A stretch of DNA of 64,000 nucleotides from Neocallimastix lanati (nom. inval.) (Eukaryota > Neocallimastigomycota > Neocallimastigomycetes > Neocallimastigales > Neocallimastigaceae). This document shows, one piece after another, positions 48,047-60,400 of this stretch (position 1 is the first letter of the stretch; each line of letters opens with the position of its first letter). The stretch lies in contig JACVTC010000108.1 of the NCBI GenBank assembly GCA_016946835.1, forward strand, positions 562,501-626,500. The letters are read 5' to 3'. The notes beneath the pieces are model-generated. The model searched no databases and was not told where the DNA came from. It saw only the letters and a program-made list of their open reading frames with translations. The position numbers and the translations under genes are program-made.

Positions 48047-48527
48047 AATATAATAATAAATTAATACATTAGGGATAAAATTATAATATTAATAAATAAT
48101 TTTTCTAATAAAACAAATAATTTTTTTTAAAAAACAATTTTTATATTTTTAACTAATTATTATTAATTGTTAAAAATATTAATTAATATTAAATTAAACT
48201 AATATTCGTGCATAGATTTCCTGGTTAAGTTTATCCTACATAGTAATTGGGCTAGTAGGCTCTGGACTGCTATTTTTTATATTGAAAATAGTAACCGTGG
48301 CACACGCGTGGCATGACACCTTTCAAGAGGTAAGCTGCACGTCAGACAGTGTGTACTATCAGATTGCACGATTATTATAATTTAATAAATGATTAATAAT
48401 AATAAATAATTAATAATTTTATTAGTTAAAAGATTTATTTTTTTTAATTTTTTTTTTATTTTTACTTTTTATAACAATTTATACATTACGAGGTTTAGCA
48501 TTCTATAGATACAATAAATTTTATTTA
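48047..48527 (+). other. C leader with structured segment
   Basis: 48211-48370 is GC-richer than its surroundings and contains hairpin CTATTTT...AAAATAG and the palindrome-rich GGCACACGCGTGGC. It occupies the same place as the structured segments of A and F, but I see no sequence similarity between them. Confidence 0.6.
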
Positions 48528-49445
48528 ATGAGAACATCCAGTACTTCCAGTACTCCAACAGAGAGTACTCCAGAAAGTAAGCTTAGCTTCCGAGAATTAA
48601 AGAAAGAATTAAAAGATTTTGAAAAGCTTACTAAACAAAACCTAGACATCAATTCCTGGGCAAACGAGTTAAAGGCATGGATAAAATACCAACATATCAA
48701 GGATCCTGAAACTATTTTTACTGCTTGTATATTAACGGCTTCTGGAGAACCAAGAGAAATTATCCAAGAACTAGAAGATGGAAATGACCTTACTGAAGAT
48801 GAAGATTCTGATTTCGATAGCGATAGTGAAGGAGAAGATGATGAAGAAAGTGAATCTACTAGCACCTACCCAAGCCTTGATGAAATCATAAATCATCTGA
48901 AGACTTTCTATGGACTTAAAGAAGATCAAACCAATTTGTTACGAGAATTACGTTCCATGAAAATAAAGAAGAACGAGAAAGTTAAAGATTTTAATGTCCG
49001 TTATAGATCTTTGTACCATAAATTGGATAAAAAGAGAAGAAGAAAAATTAGTGTTTTAGATTATGCAGATTCCTTAACCAATAATCCTGACGCATGGAGA
49101 AAGGTTATGCTTAAAGACAATATTTCTATTACCAAAGCGTTCGCTATAGCCGAAAAAGTTGATCGTTTATCTATTAAAAATAGTACTGAATATTATGATA
49201 AGACTCATTACAATCTCCTTAACTCTAAAAGTAATTTTAATAAGAACATTTCAAATGATTTTAACAAACCAAAAACCCACAAAAATGTATCTATAGAAAA
49301 TATCACTAACAAGATGAAAGAAATGAAAATTAGTACTTGCTGGTTTTGTAGCAATGAAGGACATACCAAACGAAACTGTCCTAAATTAAATTCTATATTG
49401 GAAAATAACCGCAAGAAGTTTTATGAAAATCATTTAAACCACTAA
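48528..49445 (+). CDS. Element C Gag
   Basis: 305 residues from ATG at 48528. LSFRELKKELKDFEKLTKQN is clearly homologous to A Gag. An acidic Glu/Asp/Ser stretch lies at about 84-108, and the zinc knuckle CWFCSNEGHTKRNC near the C terminus. Confidence 0.87.
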   Translation: MRTSSTSSTPTESTPESKLSFRELKKELKDFEKLTKQNLDINSWANELKAWIKYQHIKDPETIFTACILTASGEPREIIQELEDGNDLTEDEDSDFDSDSEGEDDEESESTSTYPSLDEIINHLKTFYGLKEDQTNLLRELRSMKIKKNEKVKDFNVRYRSLYHKLDKKRRRKISVLDYADSLTNNPDAWRKVMLKDNISITKAFAIAEKVDRLSIKNSTEYYDKTHYNLLNSKSNFNKNISNDFNKPKTHKNVSIENITNKMKEMKISTCWFCSNEGHTKRNCPKLNSILENNRKKFYENHLNH

Positions 49446-49615
49446 AAGGGAGTAGAAGCACTCCCATCGTCAAAAAAATTGCTTCAGTCTGCCATCGTCC
49501 CAAAATAGTTGACTTAAAAGAAGATGATGATTATGAAGAAACTGCTGATTTCCAAGAAGGTACTACTACGGATTATTACGAAGATTTTGATGATGAGTCG
49601 GATGGTTCCAAAGAA

Positions 49616-52600
49616 TTGGATTACTTAGTAAACGTTATAAAGAGAAAGGCAAATCCTAAAGATGAAGAGACTAGTGACCAAAGAGGAAAGAGGGTTCACC
49701 GTAGTCTAAGAGATGATCCTAAGCCAATAGTTACTCCAGGTTTACGAAAACAAAAAGAAAATCAATTAAGGGGAACATCGCGACCAGTCAAAAAGCCAAC
49801 AACTCAATTACATCCTTCGATTATGGTTCAACCTAGAATAGAAAAAGAAAAGAGAATTGAGAAAGAGCTAAGAGATAAGGAAAGAGCTAGTACTAGTACT
49901 TCTGTGGAAAATAATAATAATAATAGTAATGTTAATGTTATTAATGAAGAAACTTCTCAGGAAGAAAATAATTCTAAACAAACTTTAAATAAATTAATTC
50001 AAGAAAAATCATCAGAAAAATCAACTGAAATTATGCCAACTAGAATTCCAAGAAGAATACAAATGCAAACTGATTGTGATAGTTATGACGTGATCAAAGA
50101 TTTAAACTCCAGTAATTGCAATATTACATTTGGACAATTATTGGACGTTGCTCCAAAGATACGGTCTCAAGTATCACAAGGACTTAAATTAGAAAAGAAT
50201 AATACTAAAATTTCAGGTGCAGTGGATAATATGTGTGCTACTAAAATAATAACGAACAATATAGATCATACATATAAAAGTAAACATCATGAACCACAAG
50301 AAGATGATATTGCTATGGTTGATGTAATAGTAGATGGAGTTCGTGGTAAGGCTTTAATAGATTCATGTAGCAACTTAAGTATTATCACAAAGCAATTTTT
50401 AGATAAATTACCTTATCAGTATGAACCTATAGGAGTTAGTGCAGGACGAATACGTTTAGCAACGATGAATGATGATTACTCAGAAGATGTGTTAATCAAA
50501 GTTCCCGTAAAAATTAATGAACTAGAACTACTTGTTACGTGTAGAATTATAGACAAGGAGGATCCATTCTATGATATATTAATCAACCTCAAAACTCAAA
50601 TTGATAACCAGTTATTTATACATCCAATTAGATATAGTCTTTGTCGATTTAATGATCAAGGTTTAATTGAAGAAATTGCACCTATTAATAATGAATATGA
50701 TGACGAAGAAAAATTATTATGTGTAATCAAAGCATTGAATCACCAAGAAGCTAAGCAACAATTGAAAACGATTGAAGGATTACCACCCATAAAATATATA
50801 TATGACACAGTTTTTCAAAGTACAATTAATTCAAATTATAGAGAAGCTATTACTAAATTACTTGAAGAATATATTGATATAATTGCAACTTCTTCTGAAG
50901 AATTAACACCTTCAGTTTTATCACCACACAAAATTATTCTTAAGGAAGGAGTTAAACCTATTAAACAAAAATTTTATCGACTTAGTAAATTAAAAACAGA
51001 TATCTTAAAAGAAGAATTAACCAAACTCATATATAAACGATTAATTGAACCTTCATGTTCAGAATGGTCATCACCAGTAGTACTTGTGCCTAAAAAGAAC
51101 GGTAAATGGCGCCTGTGTATTGACTATAGGAAAGTAAATGAAGCAACTAAGAAGGATTCTTATTCTTTACCAAATATTGAGGAAATTTTTGATAGCTTAG
51201 ATGGAGCAAAAATCTTCTCAACATTAGATCTTTATTCCGGTTATCATCAAATATTAATGGATGATGATAGTGTTGAAATCACTACCTTTACAACTAAGTT
51301 CGGAAACTACCAATTCAAGGTAATGCCCTTCGGTTTAACAGGTGCTCCAGCTACATTCCAAAGAGAAATGAACCGTATACTATTTCCCTTAATAGGAAAA
51401 TGCGTCTATAACTTTATCGATGATATTTTAATCTACTCAAGAACTGAAGAAGAACACCTAGAACATCTTAAACAAGTCTTAGAAATATTCAAGGAACATA
51501 AGTTAAAAATCAATATCGAAAAGTGTTCTTTCATGCAAACTGAAGTAGAAGTACTTGGACATAAAGTATCCTCAGAAGGTTTAAGTCCATTGGAAAACAA
51601 AGTTGAAGCTATTAAAGAATGGAAGGCTCCCTCTAACATTCATGAACTTCGATCATTTTTAGGAGCCATTGGATATTATAGAAATTTTATTAAGGACTTT
51701 GCAAAAGTTACTGCTCCTCTATGCACTCTATTAAGAAAAGGTATTAAGTTTGAATGGAAAAAGGAACAAGAAGAAAGTTTTAAAATTCTTAAGGAAAGAT
51801 TAATCAATGCCCCAATATTAAGATTTCCTAGATTTGATAGAGAATTTATTATAAGAACAGATGCTTCCTATTATGGAATAGGCGGTGTGCTTTTACAAAA
51901 GGATGATGAAACTGGAAAGGAGCATCCGGTTCATTATATTAGTAGAAGTTTATCTAAATCGGAAAAGAATTATGGAATTACGGATCTAGAAGGTGCTGCT
52001 CTAATTTACTGTATTAATAAATTAAAATCTTATATTATGGGAAATCCTAAGCAAACTATAGTATATACAGATCATAGACCATTAATCGGATTACTTAAAA
52101 GTAAGGAACCACAAAATTCTCGTCATACTAGATGGTGTTTGACTGTCAGTATGTTAGGAATTGATTTACGATATGAAGCTGGGAAGAATAATGTTGTCGC
52201 AGATGCTTTATCAAGAATGAAAAATGAAAAAGAAAAAGTTGTATTAACAACACAAATAATCAAAGAACAAGATGAAAACCTGCTTTCAAGAACCATTAAG
52301 GAATTTATTGAAGAAAAATTTACGACAATTGATGGTGTGGACTACTTTGTTGATGGCAATAATTATAGAAAATTAGTTACAGATACAAAAGAAAAACTTC
52401 AATTAATTTTTCAAGCACACAGTATAGGACACGAAGGCTATTACAAGACATACCAACGTTTGAAAAAGAGCTACTATTGGAACAATATGGTTAATGACAT
52501 TAAGCGAATTATAGGTAAATGTGAAAAATGTCAATTAAATAAATCTCAACCATACCCTGAACCAACGGAAGATAAACCAACTGAAGTGGAAGGACCATTT

Positions 52601-53437
52601 ACACACTTAGGATTGGACATTATAGGACCTCTAAGTAAAACCAGAAATAATAATCAATATATAATCGTTGTGGTTGATTATTTTACTAAATGGGTTGAGG
52701 CAGAGCCCACTGAAAATGTTACTTCTCAGGATGTGATAAAATTTTTAATTAATGTATTTGCTCGACACGGTGTACCTCAAATTATCACTACTGATAATGG
52801 AACACAATTTACATCAGATATGACAAAAATCTTCCTTGATTTATATGATGTATATGTTAAATTTATCACTCCATATCATCCTGAAAGCAATGGTTTAGTT
52901 GAGAATCGTAATAAAGAAATTGGAAAATTATTACGATTACTAGGAAAACAACACAAAGAGTGGGATGAAATTTTACCATCTGCACTTTGGGCTTTAAGAA
53001 CTACTAAAAACTCAATCACCAACCATTCAAGTTTTGAATTAGTTTATGGAAGGGAGGACCAACAACCTTTTGACATTGCTGCCAGACCAACTAAGGGTAT
53101 AAATAAGTCTTCTGACGAAATTCTACTGGAAAAATTTGTATCACACTACCAATGGGTAATGGAGGCCGCATCTAATATCAAAAATGCTTCGAAGTATTGG
53201 GCTACTAGGAGAGAAGAAAAGACCAGTATGAATCAAGCTAAAAGAATAAAACCAGGTGATTTAGTACTAGTAAGAAACTTTAATCGAACTAAATTAGAAC
53301 CTTACTTTGTTGGACCTATGAAAGTGGTAAAGAAACAATTCAATACAGTCACTTTAGCTGATCCTGCTACTAATATACAAATGAATCGTAATGTTCATTT
53401 GAAAAATATTGTCAAGTTTAACTCAGCTTCTACCTAG
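49616..53437 (+). CDS. Element C Pol (protease, reverse transcriptase, RNase H, integrase)
   Basis: About 1273 codons open, homologous to A Pol from DYLVNVIKRK onward. Protease-like ALIDSCSNLSII. Reverse transcriptase MPFGLTGAPATFQREM and FIDDILIYSR. RNase H RTDASYYGIGGVLLQ and YTDHRPLIG. Integrase GHEGYYKTYQRLKKSYYWNN, CEKCQ, TTDNGTQFTSD and YHPESNGLVENRN. Ends NVHLKNIVKFNSAST; no chromodomain. Confidence 0.9.
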   Translation: MDYLVNVIKRKANPKDEETSDQRGKRVHRSLRDDPKPIVTPGLRKQKENQLRGTSRPVKKPTTQLHPSIMVQPRIEKEKRIEKELRDKERASTSTSVENNNNNSNVNVINEETSQEENNSKQTLNKLIQEKSSEKSTEIMPTRIPRRIQMQTDCDSYDVIKDLNSSNCNITFGQLLDVAPKIRSQVSQGLKLEKNNTKISGAVDNMCATKIITNNIDHTYKSKHHEPQEDDIAMVDVIVDGVRGKALIDSCSNLSIITKQFLDKLPYQYEPIGVSAGRIRLATMNDDYSEDVLIKVPVKINELELLVTCRIIDKEDPFYDILINLKTQIDNQLFIHPIRYSLCRFNDQGLIEEIAPINNEYDDEEKLLCVIKALNHQEAKQQLKTIEGLPPIKYIYDTVFQSTINSNYREAITKLLEEYIDIIATSSEELTPSVLSPHKIILKEGVKPIKQKFYRLSKLKTDILKEELTKLIYKRLIEPSCSEWSSPVVLVPKKNGKWRLCIDYRKVNEATKKDSYSLPNIEEIFDSLDGAKIFSTLDLYSGYHQILMDDDSVEITTFTTKFGNYQFKVMPFGLTGAPATFQREMNRILFPLIGKCVYNFIDDILIYSRTEEEHLEHLKQVLEIFKEHKLKINIEKCSFMQTEVEVLGHKVSSEGLSPLENKVEAIKEWKAPSNIHELRSFLGAIGYYRNFIKDFAKVTAPLCTLLRKGIKFEWKKEQEESFKILKERLINAPILRFPRFDREFIIRTDASYYGIGGVLLQKDDETGKEHPVHYISRSLSKSEKNYGITDLEGAALIYCINKLKSYIMGNPKQTIVYTDHRPLIGLLKSKEPQNSRHTRWCLTVSMLGIDLRYEAGKNNVVADALSRMKNEKEKVVLTTQIIKEQDENLLSRTIKEFIEEKFTTIDGVDYFVDGNNYRKLVTDTKEKLQLIFQAHSIGHEGYYKTYQRLKKSYYWNNMVNDIKRIIGKCEKCQLNKSQPYPEPTEDKPTEVEGPFTHLGLDIIGPLSKTRNNNQYIIVVVDYFTKWVEAEPTENVTSQDVIKFLINVFARHGVPQIITTDNGTQFTSDMTKIFLDLYDVYVKFITPYHPESNGLVENRNKEIGKLLRLLGKQHKEWDEILPSALWALRTTKNSITNHSSFELVYGREDQQPFDIAARPTKGINKSSDEILLEKFVSHYQWVMEAASNIKNASKYWATRREEKTSMNQAKRIKPGDLVLVRNFNRTKLEPYFVGPMKVVKKQFNTVTLADPATNIQMNRNVHLKNIVKFNSAST

Positions 53438-53460
53438 CTTGAGTCTTAGCGGGGGCATCT

Positions 53461-54248
53461 TAATATAGAATGAACAAATAATACTAATTGTGCTAGAATA
53501 ATATAAATTATTCTAACCTTATAGATTATTCTATTCTATATAATTGGAACTTTCCAATATTCTTCAAATATTACTAAATAGAAATCTTAAGTTAATAAAT
53601 CACTAATTAACTTATAATTCCTTTTTGAATTATCGAACCGATTCCATTATAATGTATTAAAAATCTTTAGCCAAGAATATTGTCCTTGCCCACTTAATAT
53701 ATTAATATTATATTTCTTTTGTATTATGTTATATTGAAAATAATCAAATCTATTTAATTAGTTATTAAAATTTTCGTTATCAATTTAAATTTATTTTTAA
53801 TTACTAAATTTAACTAAACCACAATAAAATATTCTGTATAATCTCTTTATTTTTATTTTATATATATTAGTATTAAGCTATTATTAAATAATTAATAATT
53901 CAATAATATATAACTACTATTTATAACAATAATATTATTAACTAAAATAATAATTCAATTTCAATTTAAATGTTTTATTTATAAAAATAATTAGTAATTA
54001 GTTTATTAAAAAAATAGTTAGGCTTTACAAATTTTAATTTGATAAAAAAATATAAATACATGTAATTTTAGTGAAATAAAATATAATCAATAACTTTCTT
54101 TTTATTAAATAAATAATTATATTATTATTTTTTCTTTTATAAATTTAAATAAATAAATATTGATTTTAAAACAAATTATTTTTTTTATTGTAATTTTATT
54201 ATTTGTGTTAATTATTATTATATTCCTAAAATTATATGAACCATACCA
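53461..54248 (+). repeat. Element C 3' LTR
   Basis: 788 bp. Begins TAATATAG after GGGGGCATCT, ends CATACCA, followed by ACTT. Confidence 0.93.
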
Positions 54249-54252
54249 ACTT

Positions 54253-54266
54253 TAGGATTCGTTACA
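54253..54266 (-). repeat. Displaced start of LTR I
   Basis: On the minus strand it reads TGTAACGAATCCTA, matching the F LTR start TGTAACGAAACTC. With CAACTT and CTGT at the A/B junction (39355-39364) it completes the part of LTR I left of the nest at 20291. Directly beyond it is family-A LTR sequence. Confidence 0.72.
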
Positions 54267-54618
54267 ATAATAATTTTTAGAATAATATTTAATTAATAAT
54301 CTTAATAATTTTATAATAATTTTTATAATAATATTTAATTAATAGTTTTAATAGTTTAGTATCTTAAAAGTATAATTTTAATATTTACAATTGTATTTTA
54401 ATATACATATATTTAATAATATAACAATAAAATAATTAATTAAAATTTATTTACATTATTTACAAGTTAAAATTAATTTATATCAAAATAAATTAAATTT
54501 TATTATTAAGTTTAGGTTATCAAGAATATAGGAAAGTACAATTTAGTAAAGAATTATTAATAATAAAATAAAGGTTATTAATTCATTCTTTACCATGATG
54601 CCCCCTCTAAAACTCAAG

Positions 54619-56660
54619 CTACATCGAAGCTGAGTTATACTTGACTATATTCTTCAAATGAACATTCCTATTCATTTGAATTCCAGAATTTGGATCAGCC
54701 AAGGTAACCGTATTAAATTGTTTTTTTATAACTTTAAGAGGACCAACAAAATAAGGTTCTAGTTTAGTTCTTGAAAAATTTCTAACTAGAACTAAATCAC
54801 CTTCCCTAATTCTTTTTCCTTCATTCAAACTATTCTTTTCCTCTCTTCTAGCAGCCCAATACTTATTTGCATTTTTAACATTTTCGGCTGCTTCTAAAGT
54901 CCATCGGTAATGATTTATAAATTTTTCTAACAACACTTCATCCGATGACTTATTAATATCCTTGGTAGGTCTAGCAGCAATATCAAAAGGCTGCTGATCT
55001 TCCCTACCATAAACCAACTCAAAACTTGAATGTTTTGTTACCTTATTTTTGGTAGTTCTAAGAGCCCATAAGGCGGATGGTAAAACTTCATCCCAATCCT
55101 TATTCTTAGAACCCAACAACCTCAATAACTTTCCGATCTCTTTATTACGGTTTTCCGTAAGTCCATTACTTTCTGGATGATATGTGGAAATAAACTTCAC
55201 ATATACATCATAGAGATCTAAAAATATTTTCGTCATGTCCGAGGTGAACTGAACACCATTGTCAGTTGTTATTACCTGTGGAACACCATGACGAGCAAAC
55301 ACATTAATTAAGAACTTAATCACATCCTGTGATGTTATATTTTCCGTGGGTTCTGCTTCAACCCATTTGGTGAAGTAATCCACCACAACCATAATATATT
55401 GATTATTATTTTTAGTTTTAATCAAAGGTCCAATAATATCTAAACCCAAATGTATAAAAGGACCTTCTACTTTAGTTGGAGTATTTTCTGTAGGTTCTGG
55501 ATATGGTTGTGACCTATTCAACTGACACTTGTCACAACTTTGCACCACTCTTTTAATATCCATCACCATATTATTCCAATAAAAACTTTTACGAAGCCTT
55601 TGATAAGTCTTATAATATCCCTCATGACCTATCTTATGGGCTTCTAAAATAAGTTTTACTCTTTCCGTTTGATCAGTAATTAATTTACGATAGTCATTAC
55701 CATCAACAAAGTAATCTTCACCATCTATCGTAACAAATTTTTCATTTATAAAGTCTTTAATAGTTTTAGAAAGCAACTCTTCTTCTTCCTTTGAAGTTAA
55801 CTTAGTTGCCAATACCACAGAATCATCTCTTTTCTTCATCCTAGATAATGCATCGGCTAACACATTTTTCTTACCCATTTGATATTGAATTTCAACACCA
55901 AGGGTACTAACAGTTAAGCACCACCTTGCTTGCCTAGCATTATTAGGTTCCTTATTTTTAAAGAAACTGATTAAAGGTTTATGATCTGTTATTACTACTG
56001 TTTTATTAGGATTTCCTAATATATAAGATTTCAACTTAGTAATACAATAAATTAATGCAGCTCCTTCCAAGTCAGTAATGCCATAATTTTTCTCGGCTTT
56101 ACTTAAACTTCTACTTATATAATGAACTGGATGTTCCTTTTTGGTTTCTAAATCTTCTTGGAGTAATACTCCTCCAATACCTTCATAGGAAGCATCCATT
56201 CTAATTATAAACCTTTGATTAAAACTTGGATATTTTAAAATTGGAGCATTTATTAACTTTTCTTTTAACAGATCAAAACTTTGTTGATGTTCAGTATTCC
56301 ATTTATATTTAACATTCTTTCTTAATAATTTACATAAAGGAGCAGAGATTTGGGCATATTTATCAATAAAGTTTCTATAATATCCTACTGCTCCAAGAAA
56401 GGATCGTAATTCATGAACATCAACAGGTGCTACCCACTCCTTGATAGCCTTAATTTTGCTATCCTGGGGACTTAAACCTTTCACTGATGCCTTATGACCT
56501 AAGACTTCTACTTCAGTCTGCATAAAGGCACATTTTTCAATGTTAATTTTTAATTTGTGTTGGCGAAATACTTCCAACACTTGCCTAATGTGGCTTATAT
56601 GTTCTTCTATACTCTTAGAGTATATTAAAATATCATCTATAAAGTTAAAAACAAACTTTC
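54619..56660 (-). CDS. Element A2 Pol, C-terminal part (reverse transcriptase end, RNase H, integrase)
   Basis: Same sequence as element A from FNFIDDILIYSKS through NVHLKNIVKYNSASM. Upstream it meets the H LTR at the CTTTC duplication (56656-56660). Confidence 0.9.
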
Positions 56661-57433
56661 TATAAAGTTTTGATTTAAAAAATAGATTATAAGTCAAAAA
56701 TTATAATAACACTAAATAACACAAAAATGTTTTATAAACAACTAAGTTTTATTATATTTAGATTTTAAAATAATCTTTATTAATTATTAGTGTTATTAAC
56801 AATAAATCGTTAATAACAATTACATCGATTAAAATACATGAAATTTGGTTAACTATTTATATTTTTATCTTATTACATTTAGAATATATAATTCCTATTG
56901 AATTATATTATCTAACTATTTATTTAAAAACAATACTAACCTAAACTAATAATAAATAATTAACTATTACTAAATAAAGAGAATTATAATTAATAACTAA
57001 AATAAATATAAACAATTTCAATCGAGCTCATTTATTATTTATTTATTATTTAAATATTATTAATAAATTCTTATTATATTTTCTATTTAAAATTAATATA
57101 AAAGTTGTCATAATTATTTAATATGATTTTAGCATAAAATGCCGCAAGTTTCAACATGACTAATTGCATAGTTTCATGTTGTTAATTTATCTTGTAAAAA
57201 ACCTTAACTCTTATTATTTAAATTAAATTACATAAAAAGAAATGATTTTCAATTACTAGTTTCACAAGAGAAATTTTTAATTTATTAATATGATTGGGAA
57301 GAAGTCGAAGTTTTGTTTAAAATTATTTGCAATAATTTTATACACGTGATTTTTAATAGATTTATTTCAATTTTACTTAAATTTATGATTAAATTTAATT
57401 AAAATTTATAAAGATATTAATAATTTCTTTACA
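56661..57433 (-). repeat. Element H 3' LTR
   Basis: Minus strand TGTAAAGA...CAAAACTTTATA. Confidence 0.93.
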
Positions 57434-57470
57434 ATCTCGCCCCTTAAGTCGAGCTCCTGCGAGATTAACT

Positions 57471-60400
57471 TTAAGAAGGAAGATCAATTACAAAAGGTTG
57501 ATATTTATGTCTAACATAGTACTCGTTTGCATCATCAGGTGGTTGACAGAATTCGTTGTTAACATTCGAAGATTTGTTCTTCTTTTCTTTTCTGTAATAT
57601 TCTTGTATTAATTGTCTATCAAGAATTTGATCTTCATCAATCCAAGTATTTTCACTAAAATCGCATCCTTTCCATTTAATCAAGTAACGATTCTTATTGT
57701 TAAAGGTTTTCATTTTAATTATTCTTTCAGGAGTTCTATCAATTGTATCCGTATTAAGATTAATATTTCTTCTACGAGTATTTCTTCTGTTTGAAAATTC
57801 ATTTTCATGATAAGGTTCGAGAAGTGAAACATGAAATACAGGGTGACAACGCATATTATTAGGAAGTTTAAGTTCGTACGCTAAGTCACTAACTTTTCTT
57901 ATTATTTCAAAAGGTCCTATTAGTTGATCAGATAATTTTCTATTTTTCTTTGTTGTATTACCCTTTAAAAGATAAACTTTATTTCCTACTTTAAAATCTG
58001 GAGAATCCATTCTTTTCAGATCTGCATATTTCTTATAAGTCTTTTTTGCTTGCTCTAAGTTTTCTTTTAAAAATTTAATGTTTTCATTAATATTTAATAT
58101 TCTTTTCTCAGCTCTATGCGGATTCTCATTTGAAGGAATTTCAGGATTAAATTTCGGATTAAAACCATAATTTGCAAAAAATGGTGATTGATTTATTGAC
58201 TGTTGTAAAGTATTATTATAGGAAAATTCTGCAAAAGGTAATAAATCAAGCCAGTTATTTTGCTTTTCATTGATGAAACAACGAAGATATTGTTCCAATA
58301 TCGAGTTCACCCTCTCCGTTTGACCATCGGTCTGCGGGTGATAAGCAGTAGAAAAAGAATGCTTAATATTTAAAAGAGAGCAAAGACGATTCCAAAAATC
58401 AGAGGTAAACTGAGAACCACGATCAGAAATAATAGAATCGGGGAAACCATGAAGTTTAAAAATATTAGCAATGAAAGAATCAGCAGCAATAGAAGCAGTA
58501 GGAAGACATCTAAAAGGTATAAAATGAGCCATTTTAGTTAAGCGATCCACAACAACCATTATAGTGGTCATATCTTTGGATTTCGGAAGTTCAACAATAA
58601 AATCCATAGAGATAGCAGACCAGGCTCTATTTGGTGTAGAAAGTGGAGAAAGTAAACCATATGGCTTATGTCTTGGGATTTTGGATTTTGAACAAATTTC
58701 ACAAGATTTAATAAACATTTTAACATCTTTTTGTAATTTAGGCCACCAGAAATTACGAGAAATAAGTTCAATAGTTTTATTAATTCCAAAATGACCAGCA
58801 GAAATAGAGTCATGATGGAGTTCTAAAACTCTTATTCTAATTTTATTGGGAACATAAATTAAATTTTCAAAAAGTAAATAACCATTTTTGTCAAGAGAAA
58901 ATTTATCGATTTTACTAAAAGGGGGATCTTTTGATTTATCATTTTTAAGAAATTCAGTTATTTTGCAATAGAATTCATCATTAGCTAGAGAATCATGAAT
59001 AGAGGAGATTAAAGAATCATTCTTAAAACTACATGAATTAATAACGCATGAAATAGGACGAACACTAGCAAATAAATGATCACTACGTCTTGATAAAATA
59101 TCTGGTTTACCTGACTTTTTACCAGCTCTGTAAATTAGTTTAAAATCAAATCTAGATAAGAATTCATACCAACGAATTTGGCGTTGGGAAAGAAGTTCAG
59201 GTTTTCGAGGGAAAGTTAAATTCTTATGATCAGTATAAATAATAAACTGATGGCGAGCTCCTTCTAAGTAATGTCTCCATCCTTCCAATGCAACTTTAAT
59301 AGCAAGAAGTTCTTTGTCATAGATAGGGTAATTTCTTTGGGATTTAGTTAAGCTAGTAGAAATAAAAGCAATTGGATGCAAATGCCCATCAAATTCCTGA
59401 GAAAGAATTGCACCAACAGCAAAATTACTAGCATCAGTTTCAACAATGAATTGTTTGTTGCTATCAGGATGTTTCAAAATAGGAGCAGTAGTAAATAATT
59501 CTTTTAAAGTATCAAACGCTTTTTGTTGTTCAGAACTCCAATTAAAAGGAACATTTTTTCTAGTTAATTTGTGGAGAGGATTTGCAATTTTCGCAAAGTC
59601 TTTAATAAAAATTCTGTAATAATTACAAAGTCCAATAAACGATTGAATTTCTTTAACGTTTGTTGGAACAGGCCAATCTAAAATTGCTTTAACTTTTTCT
59701 TTATCCATTTTAATTCCATCTCTTGATAAAATATAACCAAGAAAGGTAGTTTCAGTTACATCAAATTCACACTTTTCTAATTTAACAACTAAATGATTCT
59801 CTAACAATTTTCTTAAAACTTTCTTAACATGTACATGATGTTCTTCCAAAGTATTAGAATAAATTAAAATGTCATCAATGTAAGAGATTACAAAATCATC
59901 TAAGTAATCACTGAGAACATCATTTATAAAATGTTGGAATGTAGCAGGGGCATTCTTAAGCCCAAAAGGCATAACGAGATATTCAAAGTGCCCGTATCTT
60001 GTACGAAAGGCAGTTTTGTACTCGTCACCTTCTTTAATTCTTACTAAGTTATAAGCAGATTTTAAATCTAACTTAGTAAAATATTTAGCACCTTTAACTC
60101 TATCCAACAATTCACTAATTAAAGGAAGTGGATAAGAGTTACGGATGGTCATTTCGTTCAATTTTCTATAATCAATAACTAGTCTATAAGTACCATCCTT
60201 TTTTCTAACAAATAAAATAGGTGCACCAGCAGGAGAAGAAGATTTCCTAATAAAACCCTTTTTTAAATTCTCTTCTAAATATTTCTTTAATTCTTCTCTC
60301 TCCGTTTCAGTTAAAGGGTACAACGGACCATAAAATAGACTACAATTATCTTTTAATTTAATTTCACAATCATAATTACGATGCGGAGGTAACACATTAC

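Larger units (their letters stand above)
47251..54248 (+). mobile_element. Element C: Ty3-type, tRNA-primed, relative of A, young
   Basis: LTRs 47251-48021 and 53461-54248 (TAATATAGAATG...GAACCATACCA) are nearly identical apart from a short length difference. The duplication ACTT is at 47247-47250 and 54249-54252. Parts: TGG primer site (48030), structured leader, gag with zinc knuckle, pol; AGCGGGGGCATCT purine tract. Proteins are clearly related to A but diverged. Near-whole, with about one break. Confidence 0.92.

Noticed and set aside
20291-54252. The LTR string as a tandem array made by unequal crossing-over
   Set aside because: Units belong to different families and both orientations, and each has its own matching 4- or 5-bp target duplication, which indicates separate insertions.
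30852-56660. A and A2 as a host segmental inverted duplication
   Set aside because: Similarity is confined to retroelement sequence and no shared host flank is seen; two copies of one young family explain it more simply, though recombination between them remains possible.
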